Assembly: GCA_034669505.1 (NCBI GenBank)
Contig: JAXDNJ010000005.1
Span: 121,413 to 185,412, forward strand
Direction: 5' to 3'
Length of the DNA stretch: 64,000 nucleotides
Source of the DNA: JAFASC01 sp034669505
GTDB taxonomy: Bacteria > Pseudomonadota > Alphaproteobacteria > Rhizobiales > Beijerinckiaceae
Shown: positions 8,113 to 17,247 of the stretch, in pieces
How the letters are laid out: the number at the start of each line of letters is the position of its first letter
Position numbering within the stretch: the stretch's first letter is position 1
Position numbers and translations under genes: made by a program
Notes under the pieces: model-generated
Database searches by the model: none
The model's input: only the letters and a program-made list of their open reading frames with translations
Told to the model about the DNA's origin: nothing

Positions 8113-11100
8113 GTGCACCTCCTCGCCCGGCAAATCGGCACGCTCGACGAGACTGCGTCAGCCGTCGACCTCGACCAAACGCCGGCCGAATGCGTGTTCC
8201 TGTCCTTCTCCGATTCTGATCTCGCGGCGGTAGCTGCCGCGCATGCCGGTATGCCGGCCGAGCGTCCGAGTCTGCGCCTCGCCAATTTGAGCGACCTCAA
8301 GCATCCGTTCTCGCTCGATATCTATCTCGGGAAAGTCGTCGCGCACGCGAAATTCGTCGTCGTGCGGCTGCTTGGCGGCGCCGATTACTGGCGCTACGGA
8401 CTGGACGAGCTCGCAGCTGCCGCACGCATGCACCGCTTCGATCTGGCGATCGTGCCCGGTGATGCGCGCGAGGATGCAAGGCTCAACGACGCATCGACAC
8501 TCGGCGCGGCCGATCTCCGCCGCATGTGGAGCTGGTTTCAGGAGGGCGGGCCGGCAAACGTTCAGTCGCTGCTTGGCTTCGTTGCGACGCAGCTTGGGCG
8601 CCCGCTCGCGTGGCAAGAGCCGATCGCGATCGCCGCCGCGGGAAGGTACGAAGCGGGCTGCCGCCCATCGAAAGCGAACGCGCCACGCGCGCTCGTTCTG
8701 CTTTATCGCTCCGTTTTCCTTGCCGCCGACACGGCGCCGATCGACGCGCTTGCCGATGCGCTGGCCGCGCGAGGTCTCGCTGTCGAAAGCATGTTCGTGA
8801 CGAGCCTCAAGGATCGGGCGGCGGCAGAAATTGTCGCTGCGGCGATCGAAGGATATCGTCCCGACATCATCCTCAGTACGACAGCCTTTTCCGCCCGCCT
8901 GGACGACGGTGCGAGCGTGCTCGATTGTGCTGACTCGCCCGTGCTGCAAGTCGCGCTCGCGACCTCATCACACGAAGAATGGTTCGCAAGTCGCCGCGGC
9001 TTCTCGGCAGCCGATCTCGCGATGAACGTCGTGCTGCCGGAGATCGACGGCCGCATCATCACGCGGGCAATCTCCTTCAAGCAGGCGAGCGAACGAAGCG
9101 AAGCACTTGAATTCTCCTGCTTGCGCCACAAGCCAGAACCGTCGCGCGTCGACTATGTCGCCAGTCTGGCAGCAGCTTGGGTTCGGTTGCGGAAAAAGCC
9201 ACGCGGTGAACGCAAGATTGCGCTTGTGCTGTCGGATTATCCCGCGAAGGGCGGGCGCGTCGGCTATGCCGTTGGGCTCGACACGCCGGCGAGCGTCGGC
9301 GTGATCGCGAGCGAGCTGCGCGATGCGGGATACGACATCGGGCGGCTCCCCGAAGGCGACGCACTGATGCGAACGCTCGCGAGCGACGGCGCGATCATCG
9401 AACTGCCGCTTGATGGGTATCGCCAGCATTTCGCATCGCTGCCACGCGCGTTCGCGGATGCAGTTACCTTCGCCTGGGGCGATTCGGCCAACGATGCCTC
9501 GGTCGCCAACGGCGCGTTCCGCCTGCGCATTCTGCGCGCCGGCAATCTCATCATCGCCGTTCAGCCCGACCGCGGCCGCCGCGACGTACGCAAAGCCGAA
9601 TATCACAACGTCAACCTGCCGCCGCGCCACGCCTACATCGCTTTCTACATCTGGCTGCGGGAGATCGCGCGGATCGATGCTTTGATCCATCTCGGCACGC
9701 ACGGCACGCTCGAATGGCTGCCGGGCAAAGCGGTCGCGCTCGCCGAGGATTGTGCGCCGGAAGCCGTTCTCGGGCCGCTGCCTGTCATCTATCCCTTCAT
9801 CGTCAACGATCCCGGCGAGGCGGCGCAGGCGAAGCGGCGAATCGCGGCCGTCACGATCGGCCATATGACGCCACCGCTCACCGAAGCAGGCGTGCATGGC
9901 GAAGCGCGCGAACTCGAAGCACTGCTCGACGAATATGCGCAGGCGCAGGAGCTCGATGCGCGCCGCGCCCGCAAACTCGCCGACGCGATCATGCTTCGTG
10001 CGCGCCAAAGCGGGCTTGCCGCGGAAACAGGTTTGTCGGACTTCGACGATGTTCCCGCCGCTTTGACACGGCTCGACGCGTGGATTTGCGATTTGAAAGA
10101 GCTGCGGGTTGGCGACGGGCTGCACGTGTTCGGGCAGATAGATGCCGACGCGTATTCTGCCGCGCTCGCCTTGGGAAACGCTTTGCAAAGATGCGCACGC
10201 GGTGAACGCGACGGTCTGCTCGCCGCGCTTGATGGTCGCTTCGCGCCGCCGGGGCCGGCCGGTGCGCCGTCGCGAGCGCGGCTCGACGTGCTGCCGACCG
10301 GCCGCAATCTTTATTCGATCGATCCGCGCGCCGTGCCGACGCGGACGTCCTGGGAGATCGGGCGGCAGGCGGCGCGCGCCTTCGTCCGGCGCTACATGCA
10401 GGATCATGGCGATTATCCCCGACGTATCGTGCTCGATCTCTGGGGCAGCGCGACGATGCGCACCGGTGGCGACGATCTCGCGCAGGCCTTCGCGCTGATC
10501 GGCGTGCGTCCCATTTGGGATCATGGGAGCGGGCGCGTCTCCGGCTTTGAAATCGAGCCGGGTGCGATGCTGGAACGTCCGCGCGTCGACGTCACATTGC
10601 GAATCTCCGGTCTGTTTCGCGATGTGTTCCCGACGCAAATCGCCTTGTTCGAGGCGGCCGTGCGCGCGGTGGCGGGACTTGATGAAGATGCCGAGACAAA
10701 TCCGCTCGCGGCCGAGCGGGTGAGCGTGCCGCAGCGCATTTTCGGAGCGGCGCCGGGTTCTTACGGCATCGATTTCGTCGACAAGATCGCGGCCAATGCC
10801 TGGACGACGCGTGCCGAACTCGGCCGGCATTATCTCGAGGCGAGCGGGACGGCTTATTCCGCGCACGACGAGGGCACCGAAGCCGGCGCGGCTTTCGCCG
10901 AGCGCGTCAAAGGCGCCGACGCGCTGCTCCACGTACAGGATGTGGCGGAGATCGACGTGCTCTCTGGCGATGCGTTTGCCGAGCACGAAGGCGGCTTCTT
11001 CGCCGCGGCCGAATTCCTCGGCAACGCGCCCGCTCTCTACCATGCCGATGCTACACGGCCGGATAGAACGATCGTGCGCAGTCTCGGCGAAGAGATTGCG

Positions 11101-11427
11101 CGAATCGTGCGCGGACGCGCGGCCAATCCGCGCTGGATCGCCGGACAAACGCGGCACGGTCATCGCGGCGCGGCGGAAATCGCTGAGGCGGCCGCCAACC
11201 TGCTTGCCTTCGCCGCGACGACGGATGCCGTCCGCACACATCAATTCGATCTCATTTATGATGCGACGCTCGGCAATGACGAGGTGAGCGCGTTCCTGAA
11301 CAAGTCAAATCCCGGCGCGGCGCGGGCGCTCGCCCGCACGTTCGAAATCGCGCGCGAACGCGGTTTTTGGATCACCCGACGCAACTCGATCGGCTTGCAG
11401 TTGGAAAAAGCGGAGGCGATGCCATGA
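8113..11427 (+). CDS. cobN: cobaltochelatase subunit CobN
   Basis: CobN is the large, magnesium-chelatase-H-like subunit that inserts cobalt into hydrogenobyrinic acid a,c-diamide, working with the CobS and CobT AAA+ pair (not in this window). The 1104-residue frame starts with GTG at 8113. Recognisable family blocks include HLGTHGTLEWLPGKAVAL and the RSLGEEIARIVRGRAANPRWI region near the C-terminus. Many CobN proteins are about 1250 residues or more, so this one is short, but no frameshift is evident. It overlaps cobG by four bases. Confidence 0.95.
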   Translation: MHLLARQIGTLDETASAVDLDQTPAECVFLSFSDSDLAAVAAAHAGMPAERPSLRLANLSDLKHPFSLDIYLGKVVAHAKFVVVRLLGGADYWRYGLDELAAAARMHRFDLAIVPGDAREDARLNDASTLGAADLRRMWSWFQEGGPANVQSLLGFVATQLGRPLAWQEPIAIAAAGRYEAGCRPSKANAPRALVLLYRSVFLAADTAPIDALADALAARGLAVESMFVTSLKDRAAAEIVAAAIEGYRPDIILSTTAFSARLDDGASVLDCADSPVLQVALATSSHEEWFASRRGFSAADLAMNVVLPEIDGRIITRAISFKQASERSEALEFSCLRHKPEPSRVDYVASLAAAWVRLRKKPRGERKIALVLSDYPAKGGRVGYAVGLDTPASVGVIASELRDAGYDIGRLPEGDALMRTLASDGAIIELPLDGYRQHFASLPRAFADAVTFAWGDSANDASVANGAFRLRILRAGNLIIAVQPDRGRRDVRKAEYHNVNLPPRHAYIAFYIWLREIARIDALIHLGTHGTLEWLPGKAVALAEDCAPEAVLGPLPVIYPFIVNDPGEAAQAKRRIAAVTIGHMTPPLTEAGVHGEARELEALLDEYAQAQELDARRARKLADAIMLRARQSGLAAETGLSDFDDVPAALTRLDAWICDLKELRVGDGLHVFGQIDADAYSAALALGNALQRCARGERDGLLAALDGRFAPPGPAGAPSRARLDVLPTGRNLYSIDPRAVPTRTSWEIGRQAARAFVRRYMQDHGDYPRRIVLDLWGSATMRTGGDDLAQAFALIGVRPIWDHGSGRVSGFEIEPGAMLERPRVDVTLRISGLFRDVFPTQIALFEAAVRAVAGLDEDAETNPLAAERVSVPQRIFGAAPGSYGIDFVDKIAANAWTTRAELGRHYLEASGTAYSAHDEGTEAGAAFAERVKGADALLHVQDVAEIDVLSGDAFAEHEGGFFAAAEFLGNAPALYHADATRPDRTIVRSLGEEIARIVRGRAANPRWIAGQTRHGHRGAAEIAEAAANLLAFAATTDAVRTHQFDLIYDATLGNDEVSAFLNKSNPGAARALARTFEIARERGFWITRRNSIGLQLEKAEAMP

Positions 11428-12710
11428 GCGTGGCACCGCAGATCAAGGGCTGGTGCCCAAGCGCATGGCGGCCGATGCTGACCGGCGACGGCTACCTCGT
11501 GCGCCTGCATTTCTCCTGCGGGATAGTGTCGTCCGATCAGGCGCGCGCGGTTGCGACGCTGGCGCGGCGTTACGGCAACGGATCGATCGATCTGACGCGG
11601 CGCGCCAATCTGCAGATCAGGGGCGTGGCGGAAGCGCGGATTTCCGAACTGCAGGCGGAGCTGGTTGCGCAAGGCCTCATCGGTGACGATGCGGCGGCCG
11701 ACACAACGCCCAACGTGATCGCCAGCGCGCTCGCCGGACGCGATCGCGAAGCCCTCATCGATATCAGGCCGCTTGTGCAGCAGCTTGAAACCCGCCTAGC
11801 GAAATCTCCGCGCGCGCAAAATCTGCCGGCAAAGTTCTGCATTGCGGTTTCCGACGGCGGCCGATTTTCTCTGCTTGAAATCGGTGCCGATATTGCCTTC
11901 GAAGCCTGCCGGCGAGACCGGTTTGCGGTGCGGATCGGCGGCAGCGGGGTGGTCGGCTTTGTTGAAGCCGACGGTGTCGCGGATACTGCGATTGCCCTGG
12001 TGACCGCCTTCGTCTCGCTACGCGCAATGAAGGCGATGCCTGCGCGGCGCATGCGTGAACTTGTCGGTGAGGTCGGGCAATCCGCAATCTTTGCGTCATG
12101 CCCCGCCTTGCGCCGGGCATCCACGAGATCGTCGAGCGCTCACGATAATATGGATGGCCGCGCCAAGCCCGGCCATGAGGCGGTTGGATCGATCGATTCC
12201 GATGTTTTTGCCGTTGCTGCGCCCTTTGGCTCGTTTTCCGCAGACCAGCTGCAGCTTTTAGCCGATCTCGCCGTCCTCCATGCCCAAAGCGAACTGCGCC
12301 TCACCCCCTGGCGCACGATTTTGATTCCGGCGATCGCCTCTGGCGCGATCGGCAACGTCGGAGGCGAATGCGCACGCGCCGGGTTGATCACCGATGCGTC
12401 CGACCCGCGCCGCCACGTGTTGGCCTGTACCGGCGCGCCGGCCTGCGCTTCCGCCTCGGTCAAAACGCGCGACATCGCTGCGGCGCTTGCGCCGCTGGTG
12501 CGAGCGGCAGACACGCTGCATGTTTCCGGCTGCGCCAAGAGCTGCGCCTCGTCGGCACCCGCCTCCGTCACGCTGGTCGGCCGCCGCGGACGCTTCGATC
12601 TCGTCTACGATGGCAAAGTGAGCGACGCGCCGGCTCTGTTTGGCCTCTCTCCTGAAGAGGCCCGTGTCGCGGTCCAGCAGATCGCCGCAGAAGACCTCGC
12701 TCATGTCTGA
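11424..12710 (+). CDS. cobG: precorrin-3B synthase CobG, carrying an in-frame repeat insertion
   Basis: CobG is the oxygen-dependent monooxygenase that makes precorrin-3B in aerobic cobalamin synthesis. The 428-residue protein contains two ferredoxin-like sulfite/nitrite-reductase half domains and the 4Fe-4S/siroheme-type cysteine set C335-x5-C341 and C370-x3-C374. The start ATG at 11424 overlaps the cobN stop. Residues 224-253 are encoded by a palindromic repeat (12094-12182) that has no counterpart in the family and sits in the linker between the halves. The reading frame stays open through it and all later motifs are intact, so the gene is probably functional. Confidence 0.93.
   Translation: MSVAPQIKGWCPSAWRPMLTGDGYLVRLHFSCGIVSSDQARAVATLARRYGNGSIDLTRRANLQIRGVAEARISELQAELVAQGLIGDDAAADTTPNVIASALAGRDREALIDIRPLVQQLETRLAKSPRAQNLPAKFCIAVSDGGRFSLLEIGADIAFEACRRDRFAVRIGGSGVVGFVEADGVADTAIALVTAFVSLRAMKAMPARRMRELVGEVGQSAIFASCPALRRASTRSSSAHDNMDGRAKPGHEAVGSIDSDVFAVAAPFGSFSADQLQLLADLAVLHAQSELRLTPWRTILIPAIASGAIGNVGGECARAGLITDASDPRRHVLACTGAPACASASVKTRDIAAALAPLVRAADTLHVSGCAKSCASSAPASVTLVGRRGRFDLVYDGKVSDAPALFGLSPEEARVAVQQIAAEDLAHV
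12094..12182 (+). repeat. double-palindrome interspersed repeat, copy A, inside cobG
   Basis: The element has two imperfect hairpins: ATGCCC pairs with GGGCAT (12098-12120), and ATGGCCG pairs with CGGCCAT (about 12154-12176). A variable spacer of about 35 bp separates them. It is flanked by CGTCATG at the left and CCATGAGG at the right. In the cobG frame the right hairpin encodes MDGRAKPGH. Similar elements lie at 46983-47071 and 52152-52231. Confidence 0.8.
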
Positions 12711-13335
12711 GCGCCACGCCTATATTCGCGATGGCGCCGCGATCTACGCCCGCTCCTTCGCGATCATCCGGACCGAGGCCGATCTTGCGCGCTTCGCGCG
12801 GGAAGAAGAGCGCGTCGCCGTGCGCATCATCCACGCGAGCGGCATGATCGAGATCGCGCGCGACATCGTGTTCTCTCCCGGCCTCGTGATCGCGGCGCGC
12901 GAGGCCCTCGCCAAAGGCGCGCCGATCCTCTGCGATTCGACGATGGTCGCAAACGGCGTCACCCGGGCGCGGTTGCCCGCGAATAACGACGTGATCTGCA
13001 CGCTCAACGATCCGCGCGTGCCCGATCTCGCGCGCGAAAAAGGCAACACCCGCACCGCCGCGGCGATGGAGCTTTGGCGCGATCGCCTCGCAGGCGCGCT
13101 GGTCGCGATCGGCAATGCGCCGACCGCGCTCTTCCGCCTGCTCGAAATGCTCGACGCCGGCGCGTCGGCGCCTGCCGCGATCATCGGCATGCCAGTCGGT
13201 TTTGTCGGCGCGGCGGAATCGAAGGAGGCGCTGATCGCCGATGGCCGCGTGCCGTTCGTCACCGTTCGTGGCAGAAAAGGCGGCAGCGCCATGACCGCGG
13301 CCGTAATAAACGCGCTGGCGAGCGAGCGCGAATGA
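12703..13335 (+). CDS. cobH: precorrin-8X methylmutase
   Basis: CobH moves the C-11 methyl group to C-12, converting precorrin-8X to hydrogenobyrinic acid. The 210-residue protein has the family features: FAIIRTEADL near the N-terminus, the RIIHASGMIE block with the catalytic histidine, CDSTMVANG, and the glycine-rich GMPVGFVGAAESK. The start at 12703 overlaps the cobG stop. The frame continues upstream only as a shadow of cobG. Confidence 0.95.
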   Translation: MSERHAYIRDGAAIYARSFAIIRTEADLARFAREEERVAVRIIHASGMIEIARDIVFSPGLVIAAREALAKGAPILCDSTMVANGVTRARLPANNDVICTLNDPRVPDLAREKGNTRTAAAMELWRDRLAGALVAIGNAPTALFRLLEMLDAGASAPAAIIGMPVGFVGAAESKEALIADGRVPFVTVRGRKGGSAMTAAVINALASERE

Positions 13336-14108
13336 ACGTCCGCGACCCGAACTCTCTGCTAACCAAGAGCCTGCCCGTCATTGCCGGCACGCTGCACGGC
13401 ATCGGCGTCGGGCCGGGCGATCCCGAACTCATGACGATGCGCGCCGTGCGGCTCATTCGCGAGGTGCGCGTCGTCGCTTATTTCGCCAAAAAAGGTCGGC
13501 GCGGTCATGCCCGCACAATTGTCGAGCCATGGCTGGAAACCGATTGTGAGGAGTTGCCGCTTTACTACCCCATGACGACGGAAGTGCATTTCGGCGATGC
13601 CGCCTATCGCCGCGAGATCGGCACCTTCTATGATGCCGCGGCGGAGGCGATCGCCTTGAGACTCGCGGCCGGCGACGACGTCGCGCTGCTGTGCGAGGGC
13701 GATCCGCTGTTCTACGGCTCGTTCATGCATGTCTTCGAGCGGCTGAAGGACAGCTGCCGTATCTCCGTCTGCCCCGGCGTGACGGGCATGTCCGGCTGCT
13801 GGGCGGCGGCGCGCGCGCCGATCACCTGGGGCGACGACGTGCTGACCGTGCTGCCCGGCACCCTCGATGAAGCGGCTTTGGTTCAGCGGCTCGGTGGAAC
13901 GGACGCCGCCGTCGTCATGAAGCTCGGCTCGAATTTTCCGAAAGTGCGCCGTGCCGTCGAAGCAGCGGGATTGCTCGATCGCGCCATCTATGTTGAGCGC
14001 GGCACGATGGGGGGCGAGCGCATCCTGCCGCTCGCCGAGACCGCACCCGATGAACCCGCACCTTATTTCTCGCTGATCTGTGTGCCGGGACGCGGTCGCC
14101 GGCCGTGA
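13332..14108 (+). CDS. cobI: precorrin-2 C20-methyltransferase
   Basis: CobI is a SAM-dependent methyltransferase that methylates C-20 of precorrin-2 to give precorrin-3A. The 258-residue protein has the tetrapyrrole methylase signature LHGIGVGPGDPELMTMRAV near residue 20 and LCEGDPLFYGSF in the middle, followed by PGVTGMSGCWAAA. The ATG at 13332 overlaps the cobH stop (ATGA). About 18 residues precede the usual family start, which is slightly long. Confidence 0.95.
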   Translation: MNVRDPNSLLTKSLPVIAGTLHGIGVGPGDPELMTMRAVRLIREVRVVAYFAKKGRRGHARTIVEPWLETDCEELPLYYPMTTEVHFGDAAYRREIGTFYDAAAEAIALRLAAGDDVALLCEGDPLFYGSFMHVFERLKDSCRISVCPGVTGMSGCWAAARAPITWGDDVLTVLPGTLDEAALVQRLGGTDAAVVMKLGSNFPKVRRAVEAAGLLDRAIYVERGTMGGERILPLAETAPDEPAPYFSLICVPGRGRRP

Positions 14109-14857
14109 GCGGTCGCGTTTTTGTCGTGGGCCTCGGTCCGGGCGATCCCGATTGGCTGACGCCGCAAGCCGCGCGCGCTCTCGCCGAGGCAACCGATCTT
14201 ATCGGCTACGCGCCATATCTCGATCGCGTGCCACTGCGGTCGGGTCAGACGCGGCATGCGAGCGACAATCGCCTCGAGATCGAGCGCGCGCGGCACGCAC
14301 TGACGCTTGCCGCCTCTGGCCGGGTTGTCGCAATCGTATCCGGCGGCGATCCCGGCATTTTCGCGATGGCGGCGGCGGTGTTCGAAGCGGTGGAGAACGG
14401 AGAAATGGCATGGCGCGATCTTGCCATCGAAATTGTGCCGGGGATCAGCGCGATACAGGCCGCAGCCGCACGCGTCGGCGCACCGCTTGGTCACGATTTC
14501 TGCGCGATTTCGCTTTCCGACAATCTGAAGCCATGGGCCGTTATCGAGAAACGCCTGCGAGCGGCTGCGGAGGGCGATTTCGTCATCGCTCTTTACAATC
14601 CCGCGTCGAAGGCGCGGCCGCAGGGCATTCGCGACGCCTTCGCGCTGCTCATGAAGCACAAGGAGGGCGCGACGCCGCTAATCGTCGCCCGCGCCGTCGG
14701 CCGCGGCGATGAGGCGATCGAAATCACCACGCTCGCCGAAGCCGACGTGTCGCGCATCGACATGGCGACGCTTGTGCTGATCGGCTCGAGCGCGACGCGC
14801 CTTGTTCCGCGCGGGAGCGGACGGCCCTGGGTCTACACGCCGCGCGGGGCTGCATGA
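14105..14857 (+). CDS. cobJ: precorrin-3B C17-methyltransferase
   Basis: CobJ methylates C-17 of precorrin-3B with ring contraction to give precorrin-4. The 250-residue protein starts at a GTG overlapping the cobI stop. It shows VVGLGPGDPDWLTPQA at the N-terminus, VSGGDPGIFAMA, and the CobJ-specific LYNPASKARP. Its 3' end overlaps the 3' end of cobK, on the other strand, by 25 bp. Confidence 0.95.
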   Translation: MSGRVFVVGLGPGDPDWLTPQAARALAEATDLIGYAPYLDRVPLRSGQTRHASDNRLEIERARHALTLAASGRVVAIVSGGDPGIFAMAAAVFEAVENGEMAWRDLAIEIVPGISAIQAAAARVGAPLGHDFCAISLSDNLKPWAVIEKRLRAAAEGDFVIALYNPASKARPQGIRDAFALLMKHKEGATPLIVARAVGRGDEAIEITTLAEADVSRIDMATLVLIGSSATRLVPRGSGRPWVYTPRGAA

Positions 14858-15582
14858 GACAAAAACCGCAGCGCGCTCTCCACATCGTACACGACAGGCA
14901 CATCCGGCCGCGGTGGCGGCGTGATGACGATGGCGGGAAGCCGCAGACGGCGCGCTGCGATCATTTTCGGATAAGTCGCCCACCCGCCGCTGTTCTTGGT
15001 GACGAGCACGTCGATCGAAGCTTCGCGCATCAATCGCTCTTCGTCCTCGGCGGTAAACGGCCCGCGCGCGAGGATCAGCTGATGGCGCGGCAACGCGGCA
15101 ATGTCATCCGGCGGATCGATCGTGCGCACGAGATAGAAGTGCTGAGGCGCGCGAATGAAGCCGGAGAGGCCGAGCCGGCCGATGGTCAGGAAGACGCGCT
15201 TTGGTGCGTCGCCGAGGGTTCGCACGGCTTCATCAAGATCGGCCACTTCGGTCCACTTGTCGCTTGCCTGCTTCTGCCATGGCGCGCGCGTCAGGATCAG
15301 CAGCGGAACGCCGAGGCGCGCGCACGCCTTGGCGACATGCCGCGACATCTGTTCCGCGAACGGATGGGTCGCGTCGATCACCCGCTCGATGTGGTGCGTC
15401 TGCAAATAAGTGCAGAGCCCGTCGATCCCGCCGAAGCCGCCGATGCGCGTCGCGATCGGCTGTGCCTGCGGTTCGCGCGTGCGGCCGGCGAGCGAGAAAA
15501 TTGCGTCAATGCGGGGCAACTCGGCGACGCGCGCGGCGAGCGCGCGCGCCTCGCCCGTGCCGCCGAGGATCAGGACGCGCAT
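14833..15582 (-). CDS. cobK: precorrin-6A reductase
   Basis: CobK uses NADPH to reduce precorrin-6A to dihydroprecorrin-6A. The 249-residue protein starts MRVLILGGTGEARALA, the N-terminal nucleotide-binding motif, and has DATHPFAEQMS and VTKNSGGWATYPK further on. It is the only gene of this block on the minus strand. It is divergent from cobL with 17 bp between starts, and its 3' end overlaps cobJ by 25 bp. It therefore cannot be on the riboswitch transcript and must have its own promoter, probably inside cobL. Confidence 0.95.
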   Translation of the reverse strand: MRVLILGGTGEARALAARVAELPRIDAIFSLAGRTREPQAQPIATRIGGFGGIDGLCTYLQTHHIERVIDATHPFAEQMSRHVAKACARLGVPLLILTRAPWQKQASDKWTEVADLDEAVRTLGDAPKRVFLTIGRLGLSGFIRAPQHFYLVRTIDPPDDIAALPRHQLILARGPFTAEDEERLMREASIDVLVTKNSGGWATYPKMIAARRLRLPAIVITPPPRPDVPVVYDVESALRFLSHAAPRGV

Positions 15583-15599
15583 GCCGCCGCCATCGCCGC

Positions 15600-16817
15600 A
15601 TGAGCGCAGCCACTCCCCGCTGGCTCGCGCTGATTGGCATCGGCGAGGATGGTCTCGACGGTCTCTCTCCCGTGGCGCGGCGTCTCATCTCCGACGCCGA
15701 GTTCATCGTCGGTGGTGCGCGGCATCTGAAGCTCGCCGGCTCGCCAGCATGCGAGACGCTGATATGGCCTTGTCCGATGGGCGAGGCAATCGCGCCGATC
15801 CTGGCGCGTCGCGGCGGCCGGGTCGTCGTGCTCGCCAGCGGCGATCCGTTCTTTTACGGCGTCGGCTCGCTAATTGCAGCGCATGTGCCGATCGACGAAA
15901 TCATCGCGCTTCCCGCGCCGTCCGCGTTTTCGCTCGCGGCGGCGCGGCTCGGATGGAGCCTGCAGGATTGCGTCCTCCTGTCGCTGCACGGGCGCAGTTT
16001 CGAGCGCATCGTTCCACACCTGCAGCCCGGCGCGCGGATTTTGCTGCTGGCCTGGGACGAGACGACAGCGCCACGGGTCGCAATCTGCCTAGAAGCGCAT
16101 CGCATGGGCGGCTCGCGCATAACGGTTCTCGAAGCGCTCGGCGGTCCGCGCGAAAGAGTGCGGTCGCTCCGTGCTGATGCCTTCGATATGCCGGGTATTG
16201 ATCCGCTGAACACCGTCGCGATCGAAGTCGTAGCCGAGTCGGACGCGCGCATCGTTCCGCTGAGCGCCGGCCTGCCTGATGGCTTTTTCGAACATGACGG
16301 CCAGATCACCAAGCGCGAGATCCGCGCCGCGACTCTGGCGGCGCTGGCGCCGCGCCGCGGAGAGCGCCTGTGGGACATTGGCGCGGGTTGCGGTTCGGTG
16401 GGTATCGAGTGGATGCTCAGCGATCCCGCTAACAATGCAATTGCGATCGAGGAGCGAGCCGAGCGGGCCGCGCGCGTCGCGCGTAATGCCGCCGCCCTCG
16501 GCGTTCCCGGTCTGACAATCATCACTGCACCTGCACCAGCGGCCTTCGCCGAGCTGCCACCCCCGGAGGCGATCTTCATCGGCGGCGGCGCAAGCGATCA
16601 CGAGGTCATCAATCAGGCGTGGGCGGTGCTGCGAGCAGGCGGCCGGCTCGTTATCAATGCCGTGACGATCGAGACGCAGATGCTTCTCTATCGGCGCTTC
16701 AAGGAACAGGGCGGCGAGCTCGTTCAGATGCAAATCGCGCACGCGGCGCCGGTCGGCGCATTCTTCGGCTGGCGACCCGCGATGCCGGTCGTGCAATGGC
16801 GTATCACCAAGCGGTGA
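15600..16817 (+). CDS. cobL: precorrin-6Y C5,15-methyltransferase (decarboxylating), CbiE-CbiT fusion
   Basis: CobL methylates C-5 and C-15 and decarboxylates the C-12 acetate side chain. The 405-residue protein is the fused form. A CbiE-like tetrapyrrole methylase makes up about residues 1-200 (LIGIGEDGLDGLS, VLASGDPFFYGVG). A CbiT-like Rossmann methyltransferase follows (about 210-405), with SAM motif WDIGAGCGSVGIEW. The start at 15600 was chosen because the upstream open frame is only a shadow of cobK. A GTGA overlap links it to cobE. Confidence 0.95.
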   Translation: MSAATPRWLALIGIGEDGLDGLSPVARRLISDAEFIVGGARHLKLAGSPACETLIWPCPMGEAIAPILARRGGRVVVLASGDPFFYGVGSLIAAHVPIDEIIALPAPSAFSLAAARLGWSLQDCVLLSLHGRSFERIVPHLQPGARILLLAWDETTAPRVAICLEAHRMGGSRITVLEALGGPRERVRSLRADAFDMPGIDPLNTVAIEVVAESDARIVPLSAGLPDGFFEHDGQITKREIRAATLAALAPRRGERLWDIGAGCGSVGIEWMLSDPANNAIAIEERAERAARVARNAAALGVPGLTIITAPAPAAFAELPPPEAIFIGGGASDHEVINQAWAVLRAGGRLVINAVTIETQMLLYRRFKEQGGELVQMQIAHAAPVGAFFGWRPAMPVVQWRITKR

Positions 16818-17203
16818 GCGGTCGCATCGTCGCTATTGGGATCGGCTGCCGCGCAGGCGCGTCTGCCGATAACATCGTTACTCTTGTGCAGCGCACGCTC
16901 ACTAACGCCGGGCTCGCCGGCGCGAAGGCGCAGCTCTTCAGCGTCGACATGAAGCGGGACGAGGTCGGGCTGATCAAAGCGGCGCGCTTGCTGGCGATGC
17001 CGATCATCTTCCTGCCGCGCGACGCGCTTGCCGGGCGCGCGGCGGATGCGGCGACGCGTTCGGATCGCATCGCTGCGCTTTATGGTCTGCCCTCGATCGC
17101 CGAGACCGCTGCGCTCGCCGGTGCAGGACTGGGATCGCGTCTCGTCATACCGCGGGTCGCCGCCGGCGCAGTCACTTGCGCCATCGCTATCAGCGAGGCC
17201 TGA
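16814..17203 (+). CDS. cobE: CobE (CbiG C-terminal domain) cobalamin biosynthesis protein
   Basis: The 129-residue protein starts SGRIVAIGIGCRAGASAD after the initiator and matches CobE, the single-domain relative of the CbiG C-terminus. Its exact chemistry in the aerobic pathway is not settled. The start was taken as the GTG at 16814, whose GTGA overlaps the cobL stop as at other junctions of this operon; an in-frame ATG at 16796 is possible. It is the last cobalamin gene here. The usual neighbour cobM is missing. Confidence 0.85.
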   Translation: MSGRIVAIGIGCRAGASADNIVTLVQRTLTNAGLAGAKAQLFSVDMKRDEVGLIKAARLLAMPIIFLPRDALAGRAADAATRSDRIAALYGLPSIAETAALAGAGLGSRLVIPRVAAGAVTCAIAISEA

Positions 17204-17214
17204 GACAAAAGAAA

Positions 17215-17247
17215 AAGCTCTTCCGCCGGGAGAAAACGGAAGAGCTT
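17215..17247 (-). terminator. intrinsic terminator, best oriented for the minus strand
   Basis: A perfect 11-bp inverted repeat (AAGCTCTTCCG and CGGAAGAGCTT) with an 11-base loop. Read on the minus strand the stem is followed by TTTCTTTTG, a proper U-tract. On the plus strand only two T residues follow, although the hairpin could still end cobE transcription. A minus-strand terminator here implies a leftward transcript from the 17.25-17.45 kb region. Confidence 0.6.

Noticed and set aside
8968..11244. Long open frame (758 codons) on the minus strand opposite cobN
   Set aside because: Antisense shadow of a strongly conserved plus-strand gene in GC-rich DNA; its product resembles nothing and lacks a ribosome site.
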